Counted from the first letter of the stretch, positions 1-9,921 are shown. The stretch: 64,000 nucleotides of DNA from G963422445 sp963422445 (GCA_963422445.2 CAXXOV010000001.1:124001-188000), one strand, 5' to 3'. The notes: generated from the sequence alone by a model not told the origin. Numbers and translations: made by a program.

Positions 1-613
1 AATCATGTGTCATGGTGGCGCCGCGGCCTTTCTTCAGCGGCAGGCCGGGCTGTGTGCGGTCAAGTGCCTGAATTTGCGACGTGTCATCGATCGACAGCAC
101 GACCGCGTGAGCCGGCGGCGCAACGGAGAGGCCGGCGATGTCGGGCAGCTTCTCGACGAAGGCGGAATCGTTCGAAAGCGTGAACGGCCGCCAGCGGTGC
201 GGCATCAGGCCATGCGCCTGCCAGACCGCCCAGACCCTCGAAGCGGCAACCCCCACAGCCTTCGCCATCGCCCGCAGCGTCCAGTAGGTCGCCGCGTGAG
301 GCGGCGAAGTGTGGGTCAACTCTACGATCTTCGCCACCTGCTCAGAAGCCAGAGGCGTCTTGCCCGGCGGACGCGTCTTGTCCCGCAGAAGTCCGTCCAC
401 ACCGTCTTCCATAGAAGCGGTCCTGCCAGCGCCAGACACTGTTCTTCGCCTTGCCGGTCTCTCTCATGATGGCCATCCTGCCGAGCCCATCGTCGCTCAG
501 AAGACGATGCGCGCCCGCCAGACGTGCGTCTGCGGGCTCTTAGGGTCCGGGACAACCGTTTCAAGGCGATGCCGGTCGCCTGAAGTGAGCGTGAATGAAA
601 CACCAGGGCGCAT
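1..613 (-). pseudogene. IS630-family transposase, frameshifted and cut by the window edge
   Basis: Reading leftwards from an ATG at 613 behind a GGAGG ribosome site, the frame gives an IS630 transposase N-terminus (helix-turn-helix part), then the DDE part with the block VVLSIDDTSQIQALDRTQ near position 70. A one-base loss near 510 brings an in-frame stop, and a one-base gain near 410 restores the frame, so the gene is broken in the middle only. The C-terminal half, with the last catalytic acid, lies left of base 1. Family assignment rests on the VDGLLRDKTRPPGKT and SIDDTSQIQ blocks typical of alphaproteobacterial IS630 members. Confidence 0.75.
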
Positions 614-645
614 CTTGCAGACCTCCGTGATCGACAAAATCAAAA

Positions 646-760
646 GAACCGCTTATGCACGTGGCTCCGGTGAAACGCACATGTAGCGTTTGGCGTGCCG
701 GGAATAGTCGACATCGGGGGCAACATCGTGTGCCACCGGAGCCAAGTGCATAAGCGGTTC
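646..760. repeat. MITE-like inverted-repeat element, copy 1
   Basis: A 115-bp non-coding element whose 25-bp ends are inverted copies of each other (24 of 25 match): GAACCGCTTATGCAC at the left and GTGCATAAGCGGTTC at the right. A second copy with the same ends and a different middle lies at 23300-23421. No target duplication is clear here. Sharing only the ends is typical of non-autonomous elements moved by a transposase elsewhere; the parent IS is not recognised in this window. Confidence 0.7.
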
Positions 761-997
761 AGAAGAACACAATAATGGATATATTTGTAACGATCAGCCC
801 ACCAATATATGATGTGTGTGTCCGACAGGGCTACTTCCGGTAATCGCATGCTTTTCGATCAAAGGTGCAAAGCGAGTATGCTCCAGGCTGAATTGCCGGC
901 AGCGCATTCATGAAATCGTAAAACCCCGGACCGCCCAGGCGATGACGTTGAGCAGCATGCGTCCCATGACCGACCGTTTCGTTAATCACTTACCAGC

Positions 998-1723
998 GAA
1001 CCTCTTGCAAAATTCCTGCCCCAGGGTCCGGTGATCCCGGATCGGTCGGTTGATCCCGGTCACCTCTGCACCTGGAGGTCGGAATCCATGAATTCGCGGT
1101 GTCTCATCAGAGACGATGAGACCGAACAGGGACCTTTGCGGACATCAGGACACGCCTCTCCGGGTCCCTCTCTTCGAGAGGGCCGCGAAGGGTCGGTATG
1201 CGTTGTCGGAGCCGCGCTATGGGGCGGCGAGACGTATCAACTGGTCAGCCGCCAGGGCCAGGATGCCGACCATGAGATGGCAGGCGACCTTGGAATGTCC
1301 ACGGACGCGGACATGGCGCCCGCCACACTCATCCTTGAGGCGGGCGTTGGTCCTCTCGACACCGGACCGGATCCGGAACCGCACGGTCTCGGGATCGACA
1401 TGGCCTATTGCACGCCGGGCCCGGGCCTCCCGGTCTCGCTCCTCCTTGAGGTCCTTGTCCTGGCGCGGATTGACATCGATGATCGGCACATGGCCAAGCC
1501 GTTCGCTCATCTGGTAGATCTCTCTGGCATCATAGGCCGCGTCCATGAGATCGTAGAGATTGGTCACACGCCCGGCGGTCATCATCGCCAGCGGGATCGC
1601 GACCGGGCTGTCATGGACGGATGCCGAGGTGAGAACGGTCCTCAGCGGCACCCCGCAGTCTGCTGTGTCGATATGCAGCTTGTAACCGCGCCAGGCCTCC
1701 AGGACCCCCTTGGCAGTCTTCTT
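998..1723. mobile_element. Truncated copy of the DUF772/DDE insertion sequence (intact copy at 14362-15859)
   Basis: The left boundary is the terminal sequence GAACCTCTTGCAAAATT, identical to the right end of the intact copy. Similarity to that copy stops abruptly at 1723 inside the transposase gene, so the 5' half was deleted. Orientation is opposite to the intact copy. Confidence 0.8.
1217..1723 (-). pseudogene. DUF772/DDE transposase, C-terminal fragment
   Basis: About 168 codons match the C-terminal part of the intact transposase at 14500-15639 almost residue for residue, including the blocks LTSASVHDS, YDLMDAAYDA and RSGVERTNARLKDE, which carries the last catalytic acid. It ends at the same stop position. 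The N-terminal DUF772 half is missing because the element is truncated at 1723, so no transposase can be made from it. Confidence 0.8.
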
Positions 1724-1762
1724 CCTGATTACCCTCGACGCTAAGTGGCATTTGGTATAGTT

Positions 1763-2607
1763 ATAGTGTCGTCACGAAATGCCAGCCCAGAGCGCCAGAC
1801 ACCGGATCTGCACCGCGGTAAGAAACGATGCGGCATTCATGGCGTATCGCGTGGCAATCCCACGCCAGCGTTTGAGCCACAGAAACGCGTTCTCCACCCA
1901 ATGCCGGTGCCGGTAGAGAGGGACATCATACGCTCTGGGGTGCTGGCGGTTGCGCTTCGGCGGAACCACTGGAATGCCTTCATGCTCCTCACAATAAGAC
2001 AGGATGGCATTCGTGTCACAGGTCTTGTCCGCCAACAAGGCCTCGGCATCTACCCCTTCAATCAGCTCGACCGCTTGACTGCAATCTGCTGCCGTCCCCT
2101 CGGTCACCAACGCCCGCACCGGCATCCCATGCGCGTCCACAGCCAGGTGCAGCGTCGTGTTCAGCCCCCTTTTGTGCGACCCATCGCCTGATGGCCACCG
2201 ACCGCACCGCTCGCATGGGGATGTACCTTGAGATGACAGATGTCAATCATCAGCCACTCATCGTCCGGCTCATCCACCAGATGCTCCAGCAACGCCCCCC
2301 AGAGCCCCTTGTCCCGCCAGCGACAGAACCGACGATGGGTATTTTTCCAGTCTCCATAGTCTGGCGGCACATCACGCCAGGGAGCGCCGGTGCGCAGAAT
2401 CCAGCAAGACCGCATTAATGAACCGTCGATTATCCTGTGCCACCCCACCCCAACGTCCCGCTCGACCAGGCAGATGAGGCTCCAGCAACAGCCAGACCCT
2501 GTCCGAAATGTCGTGACGCCGATGAGCCATTCCCATGAGTCGCCTCCAGGAACCATCGAGTGAGTTCGACAGATAGGACAGATGAACATCACTCATGACG
2601 ACACTAT
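1763..2607. mobile_element. IS5-family (IS427-group) insertion sequence
   Basis: An 845-bp element with matching ends ATAGTGTCGTCA (1763-1774) and TGACGACACTAT (2596-2607), the size usual for the IS427 group. It is inserted next to the truncated DUF772 IS. A target duplication is not obvious. Confidence 0.75.
1772..2536 (-). pseudogene. IS427-group transposase (orfA/orfB with programmed -1 frameshift, plus one extra disruption)
   Basis: The N-terminal frame starts at ATG 2536 or 2530 (MAHRRHDISDRVW). A one-base gain near 2413 throws it out of frame just before the conserved WILRTGAPWRD block, which is read in the next frame. OrfA then ends near 2161 at RTKGG, where the minus strand reads ACAAAAGGGGGC, the A/G-rich slip site used by IS427 elements for -1 frameshifting into orfB. 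OrfB continues with GLNTTLHL and ends at 1772, carrying the DKTCDTNAI and WVENAFLWLKRWR blocks. The frameshift at 2413 is not part of the normal mechanism and probably kills the gene. Confidence 0.7.
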
Positions 2608-2617
2608 CTAGCGGGAA

Positions 2618-2893
2618 TTGCTGGTCGATCAGGAGGTCGACGCGCTCGCCGAAGCGGTGGCGTTCGACGTGCTCCAGATCTGGATCTCGGATCTCCACCG
2701 CGCGATCGAGGAGCGCGCCGGAACCCTCGATATCGCCGACGGAACGCAGATCGAGCGCTGGCGGGACGGTCTTCGCGTCAACCGCGTCGCGCTGGCCCGC
2801 CACCGCCACGAGGGGTTGGACCGCTTCAACACCGCGCTCGCGGTGGTCGAAAAGCTGCGCCTGATCGAGACCGAGATCGCGGGCGCGCTGTCA
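2618..2893 (+). pseudogene. Unknown protein fragment downstream of the IS427 element
   Basis: Directly right of the IS there is an open frame with balanced composition (blocks AFDVLQIWISDLHRAIEE and VVEKLRLIETEIAGAL), which looks like real coding sequence rather than antisense noise. It has no convincing start and is probably the tail of a gene cut by the IS or by rearrangement. I do not recognise the family. Confidence 0.3.
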
Positions 2894-3079
2894 GCCGTTC
2901 TCCGCGCCGCGCTCGCTTTCTCGCGCGTCGGCGCCGTTGGGTCCCGGTAGGCGGCACCACGATATTTTGGCGGCGAACGTCCCGAATCCCAGGATCGACA
3001 CATCCTCTCCGTTTGCCAGAGCTTCGCCGATCGTCGCGAACACATTGTCCACCACATCCCTTGCGGGGGCCTTGTTCAT
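2893..3079 (-). pseudogene. HU-family DNA-binding protein, internally deleted and frameshifted
   Basis: The frame from ATG 3079 begins MNK, jumps straight to ARDVVDNVFATIGEALANGE and the HU signature ILGFGTFAAK, then shifts frame near 2960, after which the arm-like sequence continues in another frame. A complete HU protein has about 15 further residues between MNK and the ARDVVD helix, so part of the first helix is deleted. HU proteins bend DNA as dimers; this copy lacks most of the dimer helix and the arm and is unlikely to work. Confidence 0.55.
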
Positions 3080-3354
3080 GCCGAGGCATGTGCGCTGTGG
3101 TGAATGCCGTGGTGGTCAAGTGCTGTAGCTGACCCAAGATTTTTTCTTGCCTCAGCAGGTTGGCAGATTTCTGCGGGGCTGGGGTCGACAAAGAGCGGGG
3201 TTTGGCGATTTCCACCCCACACCCAGCGGCATCCCGGTCGGGCTCCGAAAGCGGTTACGGCCGCGTCGCGTCGTCCCGCCCGAATCGAATAGAAGGTGTT
3301 GCCATCGGGCCTGAGGCCCTCGTTCCACACACCACCCAAACGGTTGGAAGAATA
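3080..3354. other. Non-coding stretch
   Basis: No frame here has a plausible start or family resemblance. It separates the HU remnant from the next transposase and probably contains that element's left end, but no terminal repeat could be matched by eye. Confidence 0.4.
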
Positions 3355-4815
3355 TGATGGCGACGGCGCAGAAGCTACCCTTTTCCTGGCGAGATGTCGA
3401 AAGCCTGCCGGACCTTGAGCGCCTCAGATGGTGCTCGATACCCTTCCCGACGAAGAGATCGTGGCTGCGCTTGAGGCCGTGCGGGGCCGCGGGCACAACG
3501 ACTACTCGGTGAGGGCGATGTGGCGCGCGCTGATCGCGCTGAACGTGTTCCAGCACGCCTTGATCCAGTCGCTGCTGCGGGAGCTGAGCCGCAACCCGGC
3601 GCTCCTGGAGCTTTGCAGGTTCGACCCGCTACCCTTCCAGGGGGCGCCTGTGACGGATCTGCACGAGGGGAGCGAGGGACCGAGGACGGTGCCGAGCCAC
3701 TGGAACTTCTCGCGGTTTCTAACGCGCGTGGTGCGGCTTGAGAAGGAGCGGGAACCGATGTCCGCAATGGTCGAGAGCCTGCGCGCGTCCCTATTCGCTG
3801 AAGTGCCCGACTTCGGCCGCCATCTCGGTTGCGACGGCAAGGCAATCGAGAGCCACTCGACAGGCCGGGTTGCCGAGGACAAGGGGGAAATCTCGAATCC
3901 CGAGGCTGACCGGGGCAAGCACGAGACGACCGGGGCGAACGGCAAGACCGACAAGATTTGGAAGAAGGTGAATTCATGGTTTGGTTACGGCCTTCACCTG
4001 ATCGCCGACACCCACTACGAGGTCCCGGTGGCGTTCGAGGTGACGCGGGCGTCGGACTCGGAGGTCAGGATGCTGTCCAAGATGCTGGAGAATCTGTTCG
4101 CAAAGGCGCTGCAGATGGTCGAGCGCTGCGACGACTTCAGCACCGACCGCGGTCTCGACTACGCCCCGCAGAAGACGCAGCTCTGGGACAAGTGGACCAT
4201 CCGACCGCTGATCGACACGCGCTTGATATGGAAGGCCGAGAAGGAGGGGTTCGACTATGACCCGGCTCAGCCGATCATGCGACCGCTATTCCCCAACCGC
4301 GCCGATGTTGTCGTTCACAACGATCGCGGCCAGGTGTTCTGCATCTGCCTCAAGACCGGCGAGGTCCGCGTGATGGCGTTCCAGGGTTTCGATGCCGAGC
4401 GCGGCCCCTGCGGCACGCTGAAATACCGCTGCCCGGCGGCGGCGGCCTTCGGCTTCGACTGCGCAGGCAGCAAAGCCTGCCACCGGGCCGGCGGGATGAA
4501 GCCCGGGGAGTAAGGCCGCATCGTGCGCATCGATCTCGACAGCCACGATCGGCGCATCTTTACCCCCACGTCATGGGGCAGCCCGTCGTGGTGGCGCGGC
4601 TACAACCTGCGTTCGGCGATGGAGCAGATCAACAGCCGCCTCGACCGGGCTTCAACTTCGAGACCCACTACATCCGCGGCCTTGCCAGGATGAAGACTCG
4701 TGTCGGGCTGGCGCTGGCGGTGATGATGGCACTGGCCCTGGGACAAGCGCGGGCCGGCCACGCCGGGCGGATGCGCTCGCTGGTCGGTGCCGGACTGCTG
4801 CACGACACCGGTTGA
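3355..4815 (+). pseudogene. DDE transposase, multiply disrupted
   Basis: The gene appears to start at ATG 3355 (MMATAQKLPFSWRDVESL). A one-base loss near 3425 shifts the frame, after which a long frame runs from 3428 to an in-frame TAA at 4511-4513. Reading continues past the stop with RIVRIDLDSHDRRIF and GYNLRSAMEQINSRLDR, then shifts again near 4650 into a C-terminal tail ending at 4815. Blocks include DYSVRAMWRALIALNVF, the probable first catalytic acid in LGCDGKAIESHS, and YGLHLIADTHYEVPVAFEV. Organisation resembles IS4/IS5-superfamily transposases with a DUF772-type front. Three independent lesions make it a clear pseudogene. Confidence 0.65.
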
Positions 4816-5250
4816 CGCTTCAAACGCCTTCCGGCATCGCGGATCGACCGGGCCGGCTGCCGGCAGACGGGAAGCCTTGGCCAACCTTACGATAATGTTC
4901 CTGTATTGTTCATGATCTGCTGGGAATCGCCGCATTCTGCGCGCCCGTAAGACCCACGCAGACGATATCCGGCAGCGCCGCGCGCCAGAAAACACCACAG
5001 CGGACACGCATCTATCTTGACAACGGTGTGGGCGGGATCATAATGGCGCGATAACGAGCGGACACGCCCGTTTGTAAGGTTGGGGATTGGCGTTGGTCTC
5101 AGCTATCCCATAACGGTGGCATGTGCCGACGGTGGCGTATGTTTGATCGCAACCTGGAGAAACGTTGTGTTGGAAACAATGAAAATCAATCGGTGGCGTA
5201 TTGGTGTCCTCATCGGATGATTTTTAGAGATAAGCAGAAAAGGAAATAGC
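4816..5250. other. Non-coding stretch, no feature recognised
   Basis: Roughly 430 bases between two insertion sequences with only short antisense frames. No terminator-like hairpin, RNA gene or conserved protein fragment was recognised. Confidence 0.4.
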
Positions 5251-6052
5251 TAGGGCGTGTTGACGAATGATCGAAGCATGATCCATGCTGAGACAATGTG
5301 GACAAACGCGAGGAACGTCCGAGCGAGCTTGTCATAACGTGTGGCAATGCGACGGACTTGTTTGAGCTTGTTGAAGAATCGCTCGACCTGCTGGCGCCGC
5401 TTGTACTTTTCTCGATCGTGATGAATCGTCTCAGTCCGGTTCGACCGGGCGGGTATCACGGCTTCGACGCCCTGGTCGGCCAGCACCTGGCGAATGCCCT
5501 TGCTGTCATACGCCTTGTCCATGACCGCAGCCTCCGGTGCGGGAGAGCTGGGCAAAGCCTTCCACAGCAGCTCGAATCCCACGCCATCATGGCGCTCGCC
5601 ACCCGTCAACACGAAGGACACACCGGTTGTTTCGTTGGCACAGGCCACGTGCAGCTTGGTGGAGAACCCGCCCCGGGAGCGGCCGAGAGCCTGGGCCTCT
5701 TGGCCACCGTTTTTTTTACCGCGCCGGCTGCGTGTTGATGAGCGCGCACGATGGTCGAATCGATGAACACTTCCTTGAGTGGTTCATCATCTACCTGTTG
5801 TATCTGTTGCCAGAGCCGCGCCCAGAGGTGGCGCTTCTCCCAACGGCGAAACCGCTGATAAACGGCATTCCAATGGCCGAATTCATCGGGCAGGTCGCGC
5901 CAGGGGGTTCCGGTACGCGCCTGGTAGAGGACGGCTTCGATGAACATTCGGTCGCTGAGCCGTGGCGGGGCGCCGGCGGCGTGTTTGCTCTCACGCAGTA
6001 GCGGCTCGAGTGTCGACCAGATAGCATCCGTGATGAGCAGGCGTAACGCCAT
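5250..6052 (-). CDS. IS427-group transposase, orfA/orfB joined by -1 frameshift
   Basis: OrfA starts at ATG 6052 (MALRLLITDAIW) and carries the DUF4096-type block TGTPWRDLPDEFGHW and the first catalytic acid in EVFIDSTIVRAHQH. Near 5720 the minus strand reads GTAAAAAAAACGG; a -1 slip on the eight A residues gives the expected KKNGGQEAQ and leads into orfB, with the second acid in AAVMDKAYDS and the third in ERFFNKLKQVRRI. OrfB ends with VNTP and uses a TAG whose bases come from the flanking TA, outside the element proper. Apart from the programmed shift no lesion was seen, so this copy may be active. Confidence 0.8.
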
Positions 6053-6121
6053 GATAAGTCCCCGGAAAGTGTCATTGATGGAGAATGATTATCAGCATTT
6101 CATGAATTCATCAACACGCCC
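5253..6121. mobile_element. IS5-family (IS427-group) insertion sequence with TA target duplication
   Basis: An 869-bp element with ends GGGCGTGTTGACGAAT (left) and its near-inverted partner ATTCATCAACACGCCC (right), flanked on both sides by TA (5251-5252 and 6122-6123). Both ends are present. It sits immediately in front of the lipoprotein gene at 6124. Confidence 0.85.
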
Positions 6122-6123
6122 TA

Positions 6124-6843
6124 ATGTCACCTGTCTCCTCTACTCGCCGGATCGGGGTTCGGTTATCGACCGGCCGCAATGGACTGCGCGGCTGTATCGC
6201 TCCATTGATTGTCGGACTTCTGCTAAGCGGATGCGGTGTTGCACAGGTCGCGGTGGAGGCGTCCAGGGAAGGTGCGAAAGACATCCGCGTTACGACTTCA
6301 CGACATTATGACCAAGCTAAGCTCGTCGATACGCAAACTGTCGGCGTATTTGTCAGGTCCGTCGGTGAGAAGAGTGCGATCGGTTTCTCCGGTTTCAGTT
6401 TTGGAGCCACGGGCGGAAGCGCATCGGAAGTGATACAAAGCCGCATTAGCGCGCTCCTCATCCAACGTGGACTCGATGTCCTGGATGCTGGGGATATTGA
6501 ACGATTGGCAACAGACGAAGAGGCGGACAAACCGACCGAACGCATAATCATAAGACTTGCCCAAAAAGCCGGAGCCCAATTGGTGGTGCTCGGGATTGCC
6601 GAATCTGGTTCTGTGATGAAATTCGGCCTATTCGGCGTCGGAGCTGGATCTGAATCCGGTATCGTTAGCGCCACCGTGAAATTTGTCGATGCCGAAACTG
6701 GGCGACCGGTGGCGATGCTCTCAGCAGACTACAAGGAACCAAAGAGCGCCAATGAAGTCATCGACCAGATCGCTCCTTTCATAGGCCGGATCATGAAAGG
6801 AGAAGCCCGGAACATCCAGGAAAAGCAGAAGAGCCTGCTTTAG
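6124..6843 (+). CDS. Lipoprotein, CsgG/TolB-like nucleotide-independent fold suspected
   Basis: A 239-residue frame. An N-terminal stretch with hydrophobic core (IAPLIVGLLLSGC) ends in a lipobox LLSGC at about residue 37, so the product is probably exported and lipidated. The body has the alternation VGVFVRSVGEKSAIG, ISALLIQRGLDVLDAGDIERL and AQKAGAQLVVLGIAESG, which resembles outer-membrane CsgG-like or TolB N-terminal domains; this is a pattern-level call. The IS427 element ends one TA before the ATG, so the native promoter and perhaps the true start were displaced. Its base composition is visibly less GC-rich than most neighbours, suggesting separate acquisition. Confidence 0.6.
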   Translation: MSPVSSTRRIGVRLSTGRNGLRGCIAPLIVGLLLSGCGVAQVAVEASREGAKDIRVTTSRHYDQAKLVDTQTVGVFVRSVGEKSAIGFSGFSFGATGGSASEVIQSRISALLIQRGLDVLDAGDIERLATDEEADKPTERIIIRLAQKAGAQLVVLGIAESGSVMKFGLFGVGAGSESGIVSATVKFVDAETGRPVAMLSADYKEPKSANEVIDQIAPFIGRIMKGEARNIQEKQKSLL

Positions 6844-6884
6844 CAGTAGGCTGCCATGCCGGACCGTGCTTTCACCGTACTCGA

Positions 6885-7096
6885 CCGGGCAGGCGAGCAA
6901 TCCCGATCCCGCCGCGCTCGCCAAGATATCCGCAGCGATGCTTTCGGCGATCCGGGCCGCCGAATTCGTGCACGGAGTCGCGCGCCAGATGCGCATAGCG
7001 TGCCGTGGTCTCGACTTGGCTGTGGCCGAGCAGTTTCCCGATCATCGGGAGGGATTCGCCCAGCGCGAGAGCCCTGGAAGCGTAAGAATGACTTAG
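6885..7096 (-). pseudogene. Tyrosine recombinase, C-terminal catalytic fragment
   Basis: On the minus strand the sequence reads SHSYASRALALGESLPMIGK then LLGHSQVETTARYAHLARDS, which is the last catalytic block of a phage-type integrase: the H of box II, LLGH, and the nucleophile Y in RYAHL. After SVHE a one-base shift leads to AARIAESIAADIL, the usual C-terminal end. Nothing upstream of this block is present. It is closely similar to the C-terminus of the recombinase at 8494-9738 but lies in the opposite orientation. Confidence 0.7.
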
Positions 7097-7388
7097 ATAA
7101 TGTAAAATGAGTCAGCTCTGCGGCATCCGGGGGATGGGGCGCACGAGCGGACGGATGTATCGTATATAGCTGTTTTTATTCTCGTATTTTCATTCTTCTT
7201 CCTTGCCAGGGTGCTTGCATCTGCGGCGAGGATGCGCTTTCATGGACATCCGAACGGGTTCAGTCGGTTGCGATTTGCTTCCGCATATTCTGGGCCCGTC
7301 CAGCGCAGGAGGGAAGGCGTTCGGTCACGCGGTGATGGCGGCGACGCCGCCCATGGGGATTGGACCCGGCCCATCCGAGGAGAGCGAC

Positions 7389-8462
7389 ATGCCTGCCAGA
7401 GTTGCCGTCAAGCTCACCATGCGCAGCGTGGACGCGCTGTCGAGCGAGGCGCGCGACGCGATGTTCTGGGACCGCGACCTGCCCGGCTTCGGAGTGCGCG
7501 TGTACCGCACGGGCCGCAAGGTCTACATCGTCCAGGCGCGCGGACCCAAAGGTTCGCGGCGCGCCGTGGTCGGGCGGCACGGAGACATCGATGTCCGGGG
7601 CGCGCGTCGGAAGGCCGTGGTCATGATCGACCGCATCAAGCGCGGCCTCGACCCGGCGCCGGCGCCGCCCGCGCGGGAGCCCACGGTGGCGGATCTCGCC
7701 GAGCGCTACATGACGGCGCATGTGGAGGTGAACTGTCGTCCCGGGACAGTCGAGACCTTCGGACGGGTCGTCAGGCACTACATCGTTCCGGAACTCGGCC
7801 ATCTCGCGCTCTCGGCGGTGGACCGCTCCCACGTGTCGGCGCTGCACTACAAGATGCGGGACAAGCCGTACCAGGCCAACCAGACGGTGGGCGTTCTGGC
7901 CAGGATGTTCAAACTGGCGGAGGGCTGGGGCATGACGCCGCCGCGGCGCAACCCGTGCCGCTCGGTTCGCAGATACAAGGAGCATCGGCGCGAGCGGTTT
8001 CTGACGCGCGAGGAATACCGGCGCCTGGGGCGGGTGCTGGCCGAGGCGGAGGCGGACGGATCGGTGTTCCCCTCGGCGGTGCCCGCGATTCGGCTGCTGC
8101 TTCTGACCGGCTGTCGCAGGAACGAGATCGTGACGCTCAGGTGGGACGACATCGACCGCACGGCAAGGGAGCTTCGGCTGAGCGAGGCGAAAACGGGTCC
8201 GCGGCGGGTGCCGCTGACCCCGGCGGTCGAACGCATCCCGCGCATTGAGGGCAACCCCTGGGTGATTACCGGGCAGAAGGAGGGAGACCACATCAAGAAC
8301 CTGGACGCGATCTGGCTGCGCCTGCGCGCGCGGGCCGGCCTGAAGGATGTGCGGCTTCATGACTGCCGCCACAGCTTCGCCTCGAGGGCGCGGGCGCTCG
8401 GCGAGGGGCTGCCGGCGATCGGCCGGCTGCTGGGCCACCGCAAGGTGACGACGGCGGCGTGA
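7389..8462 (+). CDS. Tyrosine recombinase of a tandem pair, lacking the catalytic tyrosine
   Basis: I place the start at ATG 7389, preceded by GAGGAGAG. The 357-residue product has the arm-binding front (DUF4102-like: LPGFGVRVYRTGRKVYIVQ), a SAM-like core-binding domain near 100-190, and the catalytic domain with the first Arg in LTGCRRNEI and the HDCRHSF block. It stops at LGHRKVTTAA, just before the position where the nucleophile in RYAHL would follow, so about 40-50 residues and the catalytic Tyr are missing. The next recombinase starts 31 bp downstream on the same strand. It may be a decayed enzyme, or an inactive partner of the second protein. Confidence 0.8.
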   Translation: MPARVAVKLTMRSVDALSSEARDAMFWDRDLPGFGVRVYRTGRKVYIVQARGPKGSRRAVVGRHGDIDVRGARRKAVVMIDRIKRGLDPAPAPPAREPTVADLAERYMTAHVEVNCRPGTVETFGRVVRHYIVPELGHLALSAVDRSHVSALHYKMRDKPYQANQTVGVLARMFKLAEGWGMTPPRRNPCRSVRRYKEHRRERFLTREEYRRLGRVLAEAEADGSVFPSAVPAIRLLLLTGCRRNEIVTLRWDDIDRTARELRLSEAKTGPRRVPLTPAVERIPRIEGNPWVITGQKEGDHIKNLDAIWLRLRARAGLKDVRLHDCRHSFASRARALGEGLPAIGRLLGHRKVTTAA

Positions 8463-8493
8463 GCGCGCGGCCGGACGGGAAGCGGAGCAAGCG

Positions 8494-9738
8494 ATGGCGG
8501 TGTTGAAGAGGAGGACGATCTCGCGGCGCACGGTGGAGGCGCTGAAGGTCGAGAAGGACACGGTGTTCTGGGACCCGGAGCTGTCGGGCTTCGGGGTGCG
8601 GGTCTATCCCTCGGGAAGCAAGGTCTACGTGGTGCAGACCCGGGCCGGGGGCGAGGCCGCGAAGCGGGTGACGGTGGGCCGCCACGGGGTGGTCACGGCG
8701 GAGGAGGCGCGACGCCGGGCGGCGCTGATCGTGGCGCGCATTGAGGCCGGCGAGGACCCGGCGGCGGAGCCGCTGGCAGCGCGCCCGGCGGAGGGGCCAA
8801 CGGTGGCGGAGCTTGCCCGGCACTGGCTCGAGGAGCACGTCGCGGTACGCTGCAAGCCGAAGACGGAATCGACGTACCGGCTGATGGTGGACAAGCACAT
8901 CCTGCCGGCGCTGGGGAAGATGCCGGCGCTCGCGGTGGAGCACGCCCGGGTGACGGAGCTCCACCATCGCCTGCGCGCGACGCCGGTGATGGCGAACCAG
9001 GTGGTGGACACGCTGTCACGGATCTACAACGCGACCGGAGATCGGGGGCAGATCCCGGAGACCTGCAATCCGTGCCGGCTGGTGGCGAAGAACCGCGAGC
9101 GCAAGCGCGAACGGTTCCTGACCGATGCGGAGCTGCGCCGGCTGGGCGCGGTGCTCGACGAGGCCGGGAGGCGGAAGGGGGTATCGGTTCATGCGGCGGC
9201 GATCCGGCTGCTGCTGACCGGCTGCCGCAAGGGCGAGATCCTGAACCTGCGGTGGGACGAGGTGGACCTAGAGGCGCGGGAGCTGCGGCTTCCGGACACC
9301 AAGGTCGGCCCGCGGACGATCGCGCTGTCGCGGGAGGCGGCGGAGGTGCTCGCGGCGCTTCCCCGGGTCGAGGGCAACCCGTTCGTCATTCCGGGCAAGG
9401 TTAGAGGAAGGCCCATGCGCAATCTCAACGACCCCTGGGACGAGGTGTGCCGGCGCGCCGGGCTGAAGGACGTGCGGCTTCATGACTGCCGTCATTCGTT
9501 TGCCTCGCGCGCGCTGGCGCTCGGCGAATCGCTGCCGATGATCGGGCGCCTGCTCGGCCATGCGCAGGTCGAGACGACCGTGCGCTATGCCCATCTGGCG
9601 AAGGACTCGGTACACGACTCGGCGGTGCGGGTGTCGGACAGCATTGCGGCCGACATCTTTGCGAACGACCGGCCCCCGGCCTATCAATCTCCCACTGCTG
9701 AGAAGGTTCCGTTCATTGGATGTTGTCCCATGCGTTGA
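8494..9738 (+). CDS. Tyrosine recombinase (integrase), second of the tandem pair
   Basis: A 414-residue frame beginning MAVLKRRTISRRTVEALKVE, preceded by AAGCGGAG. It has the DUF4102-like front (LSGFGVRVYPSGSKVYVVQ), a core-binding domain and a complete catalytic set: Arg in LTGCRKGEI, HDCRHSFASR, LLGHAQVETT and the nucleophile in RYAHLAKDS. The last 17 or so codons (from YQSPTAEK) are read out of the IS4-type element inserted at 9681; removing that element and one copy of its 8-bp duplication gives a native end ANDRPPAP followed by TAG. The enzyme therefore keeps all catalytic parts with an altered tail. Confidence 0.85.
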   Translation: MAVLKRRTISRRTVEALKVEKDTVFWDPELSGFGVRVYPSGSKVYVVQTRAGGEAAKRVTVGRHGVVTAEEARRRAALIVARIEAGEDPAAEPLAARPAEGPTVAELARHWLEEHVAVRCKPKTESTYRLMVDKHILPALGKMPALAVEHARVTELHHRLRATPVMANQVVDTLSRIYNATGDRGQIPETCNPCRLVAKNRERKRERFLTDAELRRLGAVLDEAGRRKGVSVHAAAIRLLLTGCRKGEILNLRWDEVDLEARELRLPDTKVGPRTIALSREAAEVLAALPRVEGNPFVIPGKVRGRPMRNLNDPWDEVCRRAGLKDVRLHDCRHSFASRALALGESLPMIGRLLGHAQVETTVRYAHLAKDSVHDSAVRVSDSIAADIFANDRPPAYQSPTAEKVPFIGCCPMR

Positions 9739-9918
9739 TGAAGTCGATTCCGGCTTTGTATCGCTGCCATGCCTGCCAGATTTTCTCGGTTCCGGGGAGG
9801 GGCTGTTGCTTGCTGGGATGGAAGCCTGCGACGCGTGCGAGGTCGACCACGACGGTGCGGATGTCGGGAGGCTTGCCGGGCGGGGCGCGGATGATGCGAT
9901 GGTATCTGAGCCAGACTT
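9713..9918 (-). pseudogene. IS4-type transposase, C-terminal end separated by the IS630 insertion
   Basis: The minus strand reads YHRIIRAPPGKPPDIRTVVV, then LARVAGFHPSKQQPLPGTEK and a stop at 9713. PSKxQPLPGTEKxWQAW is the characteristic end of this transposase family. It continues the gene at 11141-13225 across the IS630. At the junction the frame carries a TAA, so even excision of the IS630 might not restore the protein. Confidence 0.7.
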
Positions 9919-9921
9919 ATA

